Under the pieces are notes generated by a model, which worked only from the letters and a program-made list of their open reading frames with translations, was not told the origin of the DNA and searched no databases. Below, piece after piece: positions 1 to 8,551 of a stretch of DNA of 64,000 nt (the stretch's first letter is position 1; each line of letters starts with the position of its first letter). The translations under genes and the position numbers were made by a program. Source of the DNA: UBA2966 sp965242505 (GTDB lineage: Bacteria > Pseudomonadota > Alphaproteobacteria > UBA2966); the NCBI GenBank assembly GCA_965242505.1, contig OZ251449.1, forward strand, positions 2,542,001 through 2,606,000. The letters run 5' to 3'.

Positions 1-982
1 CCGGCTTTCGGGGCAGGACTGCGGGCGCGGGACGTTCTCCCAGCGCCACGCCGTCCTCGTCGACCAGAACACCGAGGAGCGCTACGTCCCTCTCAACAAC
101 ATCCGCGAAGGCCAGGGCCGGTTCGAGGTCATCGACAGCATGTTGTCGGAACTGGCGGTGCTCGGGTTCGAATACGGCTACTCGCTCACGGACCCGAACG
201 TCCTCGTCCTCTGGGAGGCGCAGTTCGGCGACTTCGCCAACGGCGCGCAGGTCATCGTCGACCAGTTCCTGGCGCCCGGCGAGATGAAGTGGATGCGCAT
301 GAGCGGGCTCGTCATGCTTCTCCCCCACGGCCAGGAAGGACAGGGGCCGGAGCACAGCTCGGGCCGGCTGGAGCGGTATCTCCAGCTCTGCGCCGAGGAC
401 AACCTCCAGGTCGTGCAGCCGAGCGCGCCGTTCAACTACTTCCACGCGCTGCGCCGGCAGATCCATCGCGACTTCCGCAAGCCGCTGATCTGCATGACGC
501 CCAAATCGCTGCTGCGCCACAGGCTCTGCGTGTCCGACCTGCGCGAGTTCGCGCACGGCGATTCGTTCCATCGGCTGCTCTGGGACCGGGGCGACGTCGA
601 CGCCGACGAGAACATCCGGCGCGTCGTGATGTGTTCCGGCAAGGTCTACTACGACCTCTTCGAGGAACGGGAGAAGCGCGGCGTCCGCGACGTCTACCTG
701 TTGCGCGTGGAGCAGCTCTATCCCTTCCCGGCGCGGGCCGCGCGCAAGGAGCTGTCGCGCTTCCCGAAGGCCGACATGGTCTGGTGCCAGGAAGAGCCCG
801 GCAACATGGGCGCCTGGACGTTCGTCGAGCCGCGGATCGAGGCCGCCCTGGCCGACGTCGGCCACGGGTCGAGGCGCCCGCGCTACGTCGGGCGGACCGA
901 AACGGCCGCGCCGGCGCCGGGCACGGCGAAGCTGCACGCCAGGCAGCAGGCGGCCCTCGTGGACGAAGCCCTGACGTTGTAG
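1..982 (+). CDS. sucA: 2-oxoglutarate dehydrogenase E1 component, C-terminal part (5' end outside window)
   Basis: The frame is open from the first bases and ends in TAG, showing the last 326 residues of a roughly 950-residue enzyme. The first visible residues, RLSGQDCGRGTFSQRHAVL, are the conserved thiamine-enzyme segment of OdhL/SucA. The C-terminal E1 domain follows, with the LLPHGQEGQGPEHSSGRLER motif and a VWCQEEPGNMGAW block near the end. SucA decarboxylates 2-oxoglutarate in the TCA cycle and passes the succinyl group to SucB. sucB starts 29 bp downstream, which supports co-transcription. Identification is very secure; only the start lies outside the window. Confidence 0.97.
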   Translation, partial: RLSGQDCGRGTFSQRHAVLVDQNTEERYVPLNNIREGQGRFEVIDSMLSELAVLGFEYGYSLTDPNVLVLWEAQFGDFANGAQVIVDQFLAPGEMKWMRMSGLVMLLPHGQEGQGPEHSSGRLERYLQLCAEDNLQVVQPSAPFNYFHALRRQIHRDFRKPLICMTPKSLLRHRLCVSDLREFAHGDSFHRLLWDRGDVDADENIRRVVMCSGKVYYDLFEEREKRGVRDVYLLRVEQLYPFPARAARKELSRFPKADMVWCQEEPGNMGAWTFVEPRIEAALADVGHGSRRPRYVGRTETAAPAPGTAKLHARQQAALVDEALTL

Positions 983-1011
983 GCGGCCCCCGACGGAAGT
1001 GGAGAACGGCG

Positions 1012-2217
1012 ATGGAGATCAGGGTTCCCCCGCTCGGCGAGTCGGTGGCGGAGGCGACGGTCGCGCGCTGGCTGAAAGGGGTCGGCGAGCCCGTCGCGCG
1101 CGACGAGGCCGTCTGCGAACTGGAGACCGACAAGGTCGCGCTCGAGGTGCCGGCGCCGGCGGCCGGCGTGATCGAGGCCATCGACGCGAACGCCGGCGAC
1201 ACGGTCGAGGCGGGCGCCGTGCTGGGCCGCATCGCCGAGGGCGCGGTCGCGGGCGCGCCAGCGGACGGCCCGGCGCCGGCCCCCGGACCCGCTCCGGCGC
1301 CGGTCGCGGTGGAAGCGCCCCGGACGGATCCGCCGCTGTCGCCCGCCGTCCGGCGGCTCGTCGAAGAGCACGACCTGGACCCGACGGCCATAACCGGCAC
1401 GGGCAAGGACGGCCGCATCCTGAAGGGCGATGCGCTGGCCCACGTCGAGAACGGTCCGGCGCCCGCGGCGGCCGCCCCCGCGCCCTCGCCCCCGCCCCCG
1501 CCCCCGCCCGATACGGGCGAGCGCGTGCGCCGCGTCCCCATGACCCGGCTGCGCCGGCGCATCGCCGAGCGTCTCAAGGAGGCCCAGAACACGGCGGCCA
1601 TCCTGACCACGTTCAACGAGGCCGACATGAGCGCCGTCATGGCGCTCCGCGCGGAGTATCGGGACGACTTCGAGAAGCGGCACGGGACGCGCCTCGGCTT
1701 CATGTCGTTCTTCGTCAAGGCCAGCGTCGCCGCGCTCCGGGAGATCCCCGAGGTCAACGCGGCGATCGAGGGCGGCGACATCGTGTACAGGGACTACTAC
1801 GACGTCGGGGTGGCGGTCGCGACGCCGCGGGGCCTCGTCGCGCCGGTGGTGCGCGGCGCCGACCGCCTGGGACTCGCCGAGATCGAGCGCGCGATCGCGG
1901 ACCTGGGCCGCCGGGCGCGCGACGGCGCGCTCGGGCTCGACGAGATGACCGGCGGCACCTTCACCATCACCAACGGCGGCGTCTACGGGTCGCTGCTCTC
2001 GACCCCGATCCTGAACCCGCCGCAGTCGGGCATCCTGGGCATGCACAGGATCCAGGAGCGGCCGGTGGTCGTGAACGGGGCCATCGAGGCGCGGCCCATG
2101 ATGTATCTCGCCCTGAGCTACGACCACCGCATCGTCGACGGGCGCGAGGCCGTCACGTTCCTCGCGCGCGTGAAGGAATGTCTCGAGAGCCCGCAACGCA
2201 TGCTGCTCGGTCTCTGA
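1012..2217 (+). CDS. sucB: Dihydrolipoyl succinyltransferase (E2 of 2-oxoglutarate dehydrogenase)
   Basis: A 401-residue E2 protein. An N-terminal lipoyl domain carries the modified lysine in ETDKVALEV (about K41). An Ala/Pro linker follows, then a peripheral E3-binding domain (about residues 108-145), a second very Pro-rich linker, and the catalytic acyltransferase domain with YDHRIVDGREAV near the end (His about 372). The ATG at 1012 is preceded by GGAG-like sequence and gives the standard MEIRVPPLGESV start; upstream in-frame starts lie inside sucA. It transfers succinyl from lipoamide to CoA. It sits between sucA and lpd, as is usual in alphaproteobacteria, but is separated from lpd by a dispersed repeat. 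Confidence 0.97.
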   Translation: MEIRVPPLGESVAEATVARWLKGVGEPVARDEAVCELETDKVALEVPAPAAGVIEAIDANAGDTVEAGAVLGRIAEGAVAGAPADGPAPAPGPAPAPVAVEAPRTDPPLSPAVRRLVEEHDLDPTAITGTGKDGRILKGDALAHVENGPAPAAAAPAPSPPPPPPPDTGERVRRVPMTRLRRRIAERLKEAQNTAAILTTFNEADMSAVMALRAEYRDDFEKRHGTRLGFMSFFVKASVAALREIPEVNAAIEGGDIVYRDYYDVGVAVATPRGLVAPVVRGADRLGLAEIERAIADLGRRARDGALGLDEMTGGTFTITNGGVYGSLLSTPILNPPQSGILGMHRIQERPVVVNGAIEARPMMYLALSYDHRIVDGREAVTFLARVKECLESPQRMLLGL

Positions 2218-2230
2218 CGGGCGCCCGGTC

Positions 2231-2414
2231 CGCCCCCCTCCCGACCTCCCCCCTGTCAGGGGGGAGGAGTGTGGATGGTCAGGGGGGAGGAGCGTCGACG
2301 GCTCCCCCGCCCCTTTGTTCTCCCTCCCCCTGGCAAGGGGAGGGTCGGGGTGGGGGTCGCGCCAGGGGGGCGGGGCATGAACGGGGCCAATGGCGCCCCC
2401 GTCGCCGGGCGGCT
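2231..2414. repeat. Dispersed GC-rich MITE-like repeat, copy R1
   Basis: Composite block between sucB and lpd. A palindromic core (CTCCCCCCTGTCAGGGGGGAG, with one arm partly duplicated) is followed by a second palindrome around CTCCCTCCCCCTGGCAAGGGG and the segment GGGTCGGGGTGGGGGTCGCG. The same modules recur at nine other places in this window. Its GC hairpins inside a presumed operon could affect downstream lpd expression; that is inference. Confidence 0.8.
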
Positions 2415-2449
2415 CACGGACAGGCGGAACGAAGAATGAGGATCGCGAC

Positions 2450-3859
<1,410 letters not shown>

Positions 3860-3894
3860 CGCGCCGCCGGCCCGAGGCGGCCGGCGTGGTCGAT

Positions 3895-4040
3895 CCACCC
3901 CCCTCCCGACCTCCCCCCTGTCAGGGGGGAGGAGCATGAATGGCCTCTCCGTTCCCCTTCTTCTCCCTCCCCCGTGCAGGGGGAGGGTCGGGGTGGGGGT
4001 CGCGCCAGGGGGGAGGAGCGCGAACGGATCTTGCGGCGCT
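3895..4040. repeat. Dispersed GC-rich MITE-like repeat, copy R2
   Basis: The same two palindromic modules as R1, in the same orientation, lying between lpd and the convergent HEPN gene. The right end has degraded to CTTGCGGCGCTCTATCGCGG and stops about 27 bp before the HEPN stop codon. Confidence 0.8.
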
Positions 4041-4066
4041 CTATCGCGGGCGGCGAGCGGCCTTGA

Positions 4067-4621
4067 TTACGCCGCCGGTCGGCCATCGGCGGACGAGAAT
4101 TCCCGGATGGCCTGCGGGAACCAATCCACGAACACGGTCGCAGACCGGTAGAGTCCGTAGATCTCCTCCGACGTCTTGTTTATCGTGGAGTCGGCGAAAT
4201 CCTCGTGGACGATCTGGTTTCTTTCTCTGCCGATCTCCAGAAACGCGCGAACCGAATCGTTCAACGCATCGTCCCGATCGACCGCATCTTCGGCGTACCG
4301 TTTGAACGCGGCGCCGAACAAGGCGAAAAAACTGTTCGCGTTCCGCGCGCCTTGCCAATTGAACCATGTGTGGTACTGGCGCTTGATCGCCTTGGCCTCG
4401 ATCAGCGATACGAGAGGATGGTCGTCGGTCGTGACCTCCCTGGCGAAATCCTTCACGGCCTCCGTCAGGCGTCTCTCGAAGTGGCTGGCCGCCGCAATCA
4501 GCAGCGCTTTCGGAAAATTCTCTTCCACGACGGGAAGCAGATTCACACCGTCGTTACCTTGGAGAAACTCGCGCAGCGCGACGAAATTATCATGCAGCCG
4601 TTCAACGACGTTCTCGCTCAT
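4067..4621 (-). CDS. HEPN-like protein (MAE_28990-type), probable ribonuclease partner of DUF262
   Basis: A 184-residue soluble, mostly helical protein with no signal peptide. Near the C-terminus it has RNQIVH (R134-H139), which fits the R-x4-6-H signature of HEPN ribonucleases. The N-terminal half (HFERRLTEAVKDF, then LIEAKAIKRQYHTWFNW) resembles the HEPN families that NCBI names MAE_28990/MAE_18760; that match is from memory and was not searched. The gene lies 56 bp downstream of the DUF262 gene on the same strand, a pairing seen repeatedly in bacterial defence neighbourhoods. Codons are visibly less GC-rich than in the flanking TCA genes, consistent with acquisition by transfer. Function as an RNase effector is inferred. 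Confidence 0.7.
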   Translation of the reverse strand: MSENVVERLHDNFVALREFLQGNDGVNLLPVVEENFPKALLIAAASHFERRLTEAVKDFAREVTTDDHPLVSLIEAKAIKRQYHTWFNWQGARNANSFFALFGAAFKRYAEDAVDRDDALNDSVRAFLEIGRERNQIVHEDFADSTINKTSEEIYGLYRSATVFVDWFPQAIREFSSADGRPAA

Positions 4622-4653
4622 CAGCGTCGGCCTTATCCGAACTCCGGCATACG

Positions 4654-4767
4654 GGACGCGATCCGCAACCCGATTCTTTACGTTCTCTGTTCGCGTCGCG
4701 CCTCTTCAGGAGCCAGAATTTCGGACGCGATCCGCAACCTGGTCTGTACGTTCTCCGTCCGCGTCGT
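4654..4767. repeat. 69-bp-spaced direct repeat at the 3' end of the DUF262 gene
   Basis: Two copies of about 45 bp, starting GGACGCGATCCGCAAC, occupy 4654-4698 and 4723-4767. One lies within the last codons of the DUF262 gene and the other mostly beyond its stop. The offset of 69 bp is a multiple of three, so the duplication is in frame. The copies differ at several bases, so the event is not very recent. Confidence 0.6.
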
Positions 4768-5874
4768 AGCTTTCTGGACGGCGTCAGTGAACTCCTTGTT
4801 GGTTCTCAGCTGCTTGATCCGCCTCGCGTCCAGAGCATCCTCGACGACACCCTTTTCCCGGTAGGCGTTTCCGCATGCCGCCGTGAACACGGCCTCGAAA
4901 AGGGCGATGTCGAAGCGGTTGTTGGCCTTGTTGATGAAAATGTCCTTCGGCAGACCGGACGCCGCGCGCAGGAAAGACAGGAACAGCTCCTTCAGGCGCC
5001 GGTTGTATCCAGTTTCGTTGGTTTTGCATTTCTCGGAGAAGTTGTTCAGGAACTTCACCATCGACGGCCGGTACTCGCCGCCATCGGCGAGCATGGCGAA
5101 TCCTCGCAACAGGATCTCGATATCCTTCATGTGCAGATCGGGTTCGGGAGATTGCAGAATGTTCCGCCACCCCTCCTCCCCGTTGATTTCACGGAGCATA
5201 TCGTAGAACGGCGAGTGATACATGCTGGCGCGGATTTCCTGCGGCCGCAGATTCACCCCCCCGGAGTTGAGGCGGTTGAATACTTCGTACATCGCCGCGT
5301 CGCCGTCGGACGGTCGATTCTGCCTGATGACGATGCAGCGGACGGGCCGCATATCCAGCCGGGACTGGTTGTGGCCGAGAGTATCGTAACTCAACCCATC
5401 CAGCTCGTTCTTGCGATCGGGCAAGCTTCCCGGCAGCCGCAGGGTGAAATCCTGGAAGTAACGGTCGTCGCGCAGAACGTCATCCGGAATCTCGCCGGTC
5501 TCGTCGAACATGCGCCGGAGATCGGCGCGTCTGTCCGCCCGCGGAAAGCGCTGCCGCTTGAAATAGTAGATGGACATCAGGCGCTGCTGACCGTCGATCA
5601 GCATGTTCCGATCCCGCTCCTGTTCGTAAAGAAACAGCTGCGGCACCGGCAATCCGAGAATGAGGGATTCGATGAGCTTGGACGCCCGAGACAGGTCCCA
5701 CACGAAATGTCGCTGGAATCCGGGAATATGCATCCAGCCGTTTTCCACCAACTGCATCAAGGACATCACGTTGAAATCGCTGGGAACGACGGCCAGGTCG
5801 TATTCTTCGACCGCAGAACCGGTTTCGTCCTCGGCGTAATCGTCGTACCGCTCCGCGTCTCCGTCGGTCGCCAT
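4678..5874 (-). CDS. DUF262 (GmrSD/ParB-like) domain protein
   Basis: About 398 residues from the ATG at 5874, chosen because it begins MATDGDAERYDDY; a start ten codons earlier is possible. The DUF262 signature is clear: IPGFQRHFVW (about residues 50-59), LGLPVPQLFLYEQE, then LIDGQQRLMS (about 91-100), where the Asp-Gly-Gln-Gln-Arg loop is the ParB/Srx-like nucleotide-binding or nuclease element. The C-terminal half is helical, and I see no DUF1524 HNH motif, so this is not a full GmrSD nuclease. With the HEPN gene downstream it forms a two-gene module that may act against phage or foreign DNA. The 3' end is partly duplicated (see 4654-4767). Confidence 0.8.
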   Translation of the reverse strand: MATDGDAERYDDYAEDETGSAVEEYDLAVVPSDFNVMSLMQLVENGWMHIPGFQRHFVWDLSRASKLIESLILGLPVPQLFLYEQERDRNMLIDGQQRLMSIYYFKRQRFPRADRRADLRRMFDETGEIPDDVLRDDRYFQDFTLRLPGSLPDRKNELDGLSYDTLGHNQSRLDMRPVRCIVIRQNRPSDGDAAMYEVFNRLNSGGVNLRPQEIRASMYHSPFYDMLREINGEEGWRNILQSPEPDLHMKDIEILLRGFAMLADGGEYRPSMVKFLNNFSEKCKTNETGYNRRLKELFLSFLRAASGLPKDIFINKANNRFDIALFEAVFTAACGNAYREKGVVEDALDARRIKQLRTNKEFTDAVQKATTRTENVQTRLRIASEILAPEEARREQRT

Positions 5875-5988
5875 TTCGCACCCCGCCTTCGCGCCCCGCC
5901 GCACGGCCTAGGAAGAGCCGTGACGCCATCCCCAGCCAACAGCGTAACAGCGACTATACCGCGACCGGACCTTTTGTCAAGTCCGTGT

Positions 5989-6092
5989 CCTGGTTCAGGA
6001 CATATGAGCCGGTGGAGTTTCCTTTGCTGTCGCCGAGCGCCTTCACTCACCGACAGCAGAGACCACCGTGTCTCATATGCTCCGAACCGGGC
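5989..6092. repeat. Imperfect palindrome of about 100 bp upstream of the DGR target
   Basis: The left arm runs from TGGTTCAGGACATATGAG through TTTGCTGTCG (6022-6032). The right arm begins CGACAGCAGAG (6051) and ends CTCATATGCTCCGAACC. The arms pair along most of their length around an 18-nt loop, giving a large potential hairpin or cruciform. Related half-arms occur at 18052-18070 and 18463-18482, so this appears to be a second dispersed palindromic repeat family. Confidence 0.55.
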
Positions 6093-6136
6093 CGGACGGT
6101 TGCGCGCGGACCCGCGACGGCCTATCCTTGGCGTCA

Positions 6137-6240
6137 TGACAATGGCCACGTTCGACACGCTCGCCTGCGCGCGCCGGCTTCAAGACGGTCGGCATGACCG
6201 ATCTCGAGGCCGGGATCGCCAACCTTCGCGCTGGTCTCCG
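6137..6240 (+). pseudogene. Frameshifted remnant of a DUF1640-like gene start
   Basis: The ATG-proximal frame reads MATFDTLACARRLQ and the next frame continues FKTVGMTDLEAGIANLRAGL. Together they resemble the N-terminus of the small coiled-coil DUF1640/CCDC90 proteins common in alphaproteobacteria. One reading-frame change separates the halves, and no C-terminal part follows. The remnant runs straight into the signal-peptide region of the DGR target, so the target may have been inserted here. The family match is from memory. Confidence 0.4.
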
Positions 6241-6252
6241 CCGCGTAGGTGG

Positions 6253-8082
6253 GTGCAAGCCGGCCTCGTCGCGGCGGCGGTCGTGGCCGCGGCGCTGGCG
6301 TTCGCGGCGCCGGCGCGGGCGGACTACGAAGCTGGGCGGAAGGCGTGGGACGCGGGCGACCCGGCGGCGGCGCTGGCCGAATGGCGCGCCGCGGCGGACG
6401 CCGGCGACCGGCGGGCGATGCTGGCGCTCGGGCGGTTGCGCCTCCAGGGCCTCGGCGCGCCGCAGGACTACGTCGAGGCGCACAAGTGGTTCAACCTGGC
6501 GGCGAGCCGCGGCGCCATGGAGGCGGTGGAGGAGCGCGACGCGCTGGCGGCGCGGATGACTCCGGCGCAGATCGCGGCGGCGCAGGAGCGGGCGGCCGCG
6601 TGGCGGCCCGGCGGGGCCCCGCCCGAGGGGGAAACCGCCGCCGCCGCGGCGCCGGCGGCCGCGCCCCCGGCTTCGGATGCGGGTCCGCCGCCGCCGCGGG
6701 CGATCCGCGAGGCGGAGGAATTGCTGGCGGCCCTGGGGTACGACCCCGGCCCGGTCGACGGGGTCTGGGACTTCGCCGCCGCGGTCGCCTACCGCGCGTT
6801 TCTGAGCGCCGCCGGCCTGCCGGCTTCGGAGACGCTGACGCCGGAGACTCTGCGGGCCTTGCGCGCGGCGGCGAAGGGCGGCGCGGCGCCCGCCGGAAGG
6901 GCCGCGGCGCCGACGCCCCGGACGGGCGCGCCCTCCCTGCCGGCGAACGTCGCGGCGCGCGCGGCGCGGGCCGGCAACATCGACGGGCTGAACGCGGCGC
7001 TGGCGGCCGGGGCGGATCCGAACGCCCGCGACGCGCGCGGGCGGACGGCGCTGATGCACGCCGCCGACAAGGGCTACACGCTGCTGGTCGGGCCTCTGCT
7101 GGCGGCCGGGGCCGACCCGAACCTGCGCGCGCCGGACGGGGCGACGGCGCTGTTCATGGCGGCGGCGCACGGACATTCGGAGATCGTCGCGGCGCTGATG
7201 AAGGCGGGCGCGGACCTGAAGATCGAGGGGCCGAAGGGCATGACGGCGGCCGACGCGGCGCGGCTGGCCTACGGAGACCTGAAAGCGGCGCGGGAGAAAG
7301 GCGTGGACCCCGCAGTGCTCGTCCTGCTGAGAGCAGGCTTGGTCGGCGAGACGTTCCGGGAATGTGACGTCTGCCCGGAGATGGTGGTGGTTCCGGCGGG
7401 GAACTTCATGATGGGTTCGCCGTCCCACGAGGAGGGCCGCGGTAGCGACGAAGGTCCGGTTCGTCGGGTGACGATCACGGAGCTGTTCTCGGTGGGCGTG
7501 CGCGAGGTGACGTTCGCGGAGTGGGACGCCTGCGCGTCGGCCGGCGGCTGCGGCGGCCACCGGCCCGACGACGAGGGCTGGGGCCGCGGGAACCGCCCGG
7601 TCGTCAACGTGAGCTGGAAGGACGCGCAGGCGTACGTGGACTGGCTGAGCCGGAAGACGGGGGCGGAGTACCGCCTGTTGAGCGAAGCGGAGTGGGAGTA
7701 CGCGGCGCGCGCGGGGACGACGACGCGCTATTTCTGGGGCGACGACGTCGGCCGGAACCGTGCGAATTGCAGCGGCGGCTCGTGCGGGGACAGTTGGAAG
7801 TTCACCGCCCCTGTAGGGAGTTTCGCTGCCAACGGATGGGGCCTGCATGACATGCACGGGAACGTGTGGGAGTGGGTGGATGATTGCTGGAATGGGAGCT
7901 ACGCTGGCGCGCCATCGGACGGGAGCGCATGGGAGTCGGGGAATTGCGATCGGCGTGATCTGCGCGGCGGGTCCTGGAGCAACGAGCCGAGGATCCTCCG
8001 CTCCGCCAACCGCGACGGGGGCGGGACGGGGGTCCGGCTCAACAGCGTCGGGTTCCGTGTCGCCCGGACGCTCGCCCCGTGA
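6253..8082 (+). CDS. DGR target: secreted Sel1 / peptidoglycan-binding / ankyrin / FGE-fold protein with C-terminal variable repeat
   Basis: With the GTG at 6253 the protein has 609 residues and a clean Sec signal peptide (MQAGLVAAAVVAAALAFAAP, cleavage after ARA, about residue 23). An in-frame ATG at 6137 would put 39 extra residues before the signal and is less likely. Domains in order: Sel1-like repeats (about 26-90); an Ala/Pro linker; a peptidoglycan-binding-like helical segment with LLAALGYDPGPVDGVWD (about 150-205); three ankyrin repeats (about 230-340, with AAGADPNARD and AAGADPNLRA); and a formylglycine-generating-enzyme/C-type-lectin-like fold (about 375-609, with PAGNFMMGSP, LLSEAEWEYAARAG, HDMHGNVWEWVDD). 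The fold ends with LRGGSW...GFRVARTL, which is the variable repeat. This fold is the usual display scaffold of DGRs. The variable surface probably binds a ligand at the envelope or outside the cell; the ligand is unknown. Confidence 0.9.
   Translation: MQAGLVAAAVVAAALAFAAPARADYEAGRKAWDAGDPAAALAEWRAAADAGDRRAMLALGRLRLQGLGAPQDYVEAHKWFNLAASRGAMEAVEERDALAARMTPAQIAAAQERAAAWRPGGAPPEGETAAAAAPAAAPPASDAGPPPPRAIREAEELLAALGYDPGPVDGVWDFAAAVAYRAFLSAAGLPASETLTPETLRALRAAAKGGAAPAGRAAAPTPRTGAPSLPANVAARAARAGNIDGLNAALAAGADPNARDARGRTALMHAADKGYTLLVGPLLAAGADPNLRAPDGATALFMAAAHGHSEIVAALMKAGADLKIEGPKGMTAADAARLAYGDLKAAREKGVDPAVLVLLRAGLVGETFRECDVCPEMVVVPAGNFMMGSPSHEEGRGSDEGPVRRVTITELFSVGVREVTFAEWDACASAGGCGGHRPDDEGWGRGNRPVVNVSWKDAQAYVDWLSRKTGAEYRLLSEAEWEYAARAGTTTRYFWGDDVGRNRANCSGGSCGDSWKFTAPVGSFAANGWGLHDMHGNVWEWVDDCWNGSYAGAPSDGSAWESGNCDRRDLRGGSWSNEPRILRSANRDGGGTGVRLNSVGFRVARTLAP
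7950..8073 (+). other. DGR variable repeat (VR)
   Basis: A 124-nt segment at the very 3' end of the target gene, aligning without gaps to the template at 9616-9739 (offset 1666). From CTGCGCGGCGGG onward, 18 differences fall on template adenines (13 to G, 4 to T, 1 to C by my count). The only others are template T9624 to A7958 near the 5' edge and template C9733 to G8067 in the 3' invariant end. Non-adenine template bases in the 9641-9730 core are all conserved. The changes alter residues from S576 onward, leaving the scaffold motifs RGGSW and GFRVARTL intact. Confidence 0.95.
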
Positions 8083-8110
8083 ATCCTCGCCTCCTTACCT
8101 TTTGGGGGGT

Positions 8111-8131
8111 CCGGGGGGCTTCGCCCCCCGG
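8111..8131 (+). promoter_or_regulatory. Perfect GC hairpin just downstream of the VR
   Basis: CCGGGGGGC-TTC-GCCCCCCGG forms a 9-bp perfect stem 29 bp after the target stop codon. A smaller stem with CCGATTTTTCGG follows. DGRs such as those of Bordetella phage and Legionella carry a short hairpin right after the VR that helps target recognition, and the position fits. It could equally work as a transcription terminator. Confidence 0.6.
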
Positions 8132-8158
8132 CCGATTTTTCGGTCGTGACGCGGTTCG

Positions 8159-8551
8159 GTGAACGTCGCGGAGGACGCGCCGCCGGAGCCGGCGCCCGGC
8201 GCCCGCGCCGTCGGGCCGGCCCTCGAATCGCACTACCGCTTCCTCCTCTGGCTGGTCCCGACGGTGGACCGCTTCCCGCGCAAGCAGAAGTTCCTGCTCG
8301 GCGACCGCATCCAGACGACCGCGCTCGACGTGCTGGAGGCCCTGATAGAGGCGACCTACAGCCGGAGACGGGCCGGCCATCTCACCCGCGCCAACATGGG
8401 CGTCGAGAAGCTGCGTTTCCTGTTCCGGCTGGCCCACGACCTGCGCCATCTGGACCGGCGGCGCTACGAGCACGCGGCGCGGAGCCTCGACGAGACCGGG
8501 CGCCGGATCGGCGCCTGGACCAAGGCGCACCGTGACCGCGAAGGCGCATGA
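8159..8551 (+). CDS. avd: DGR accessory variability determinant Avd
   Basis: A 130-residue basic, all-helical protein starting at GTG 8159. The segments LLWLVPTVDRFPRKQKFLLG, DRIQTTALDVLEALIEA and LRFLFRLAHDLRHLDRRRYE match the four-helix-bundle Avd family (23S rRNA intervening-sequence fold). That family forms a barrel-like pentamer, binds the RT and is required for mutagenic retrohoming in characterised DGRs. It lies between the VR-bearing gene and the RT gene and overlaps the RT start by 20 nt, implying translational coupling. A degenerate copy of its first codons and leader lies at 11121-11186. Confidence 0.92.
   Translation: MNVAEDAPPEPAPGARAVGPALESHYRFLLWLVPTVDRFPRKQKFLLGDRIQTTALDVLEALIEATYSRRRAGHLTRANMGVEKLRFLFRLAHDLRHLDRRRYEHAARSLDETGRRIGAWTKAHRDREGA

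Noticed and set aside
2218..2449. The regularly recurring GC-rich palindromes as a CRISPR array
   Set aside because: Copies are scattered over the whole window, have no uniform spacers, and no cas genes are present.
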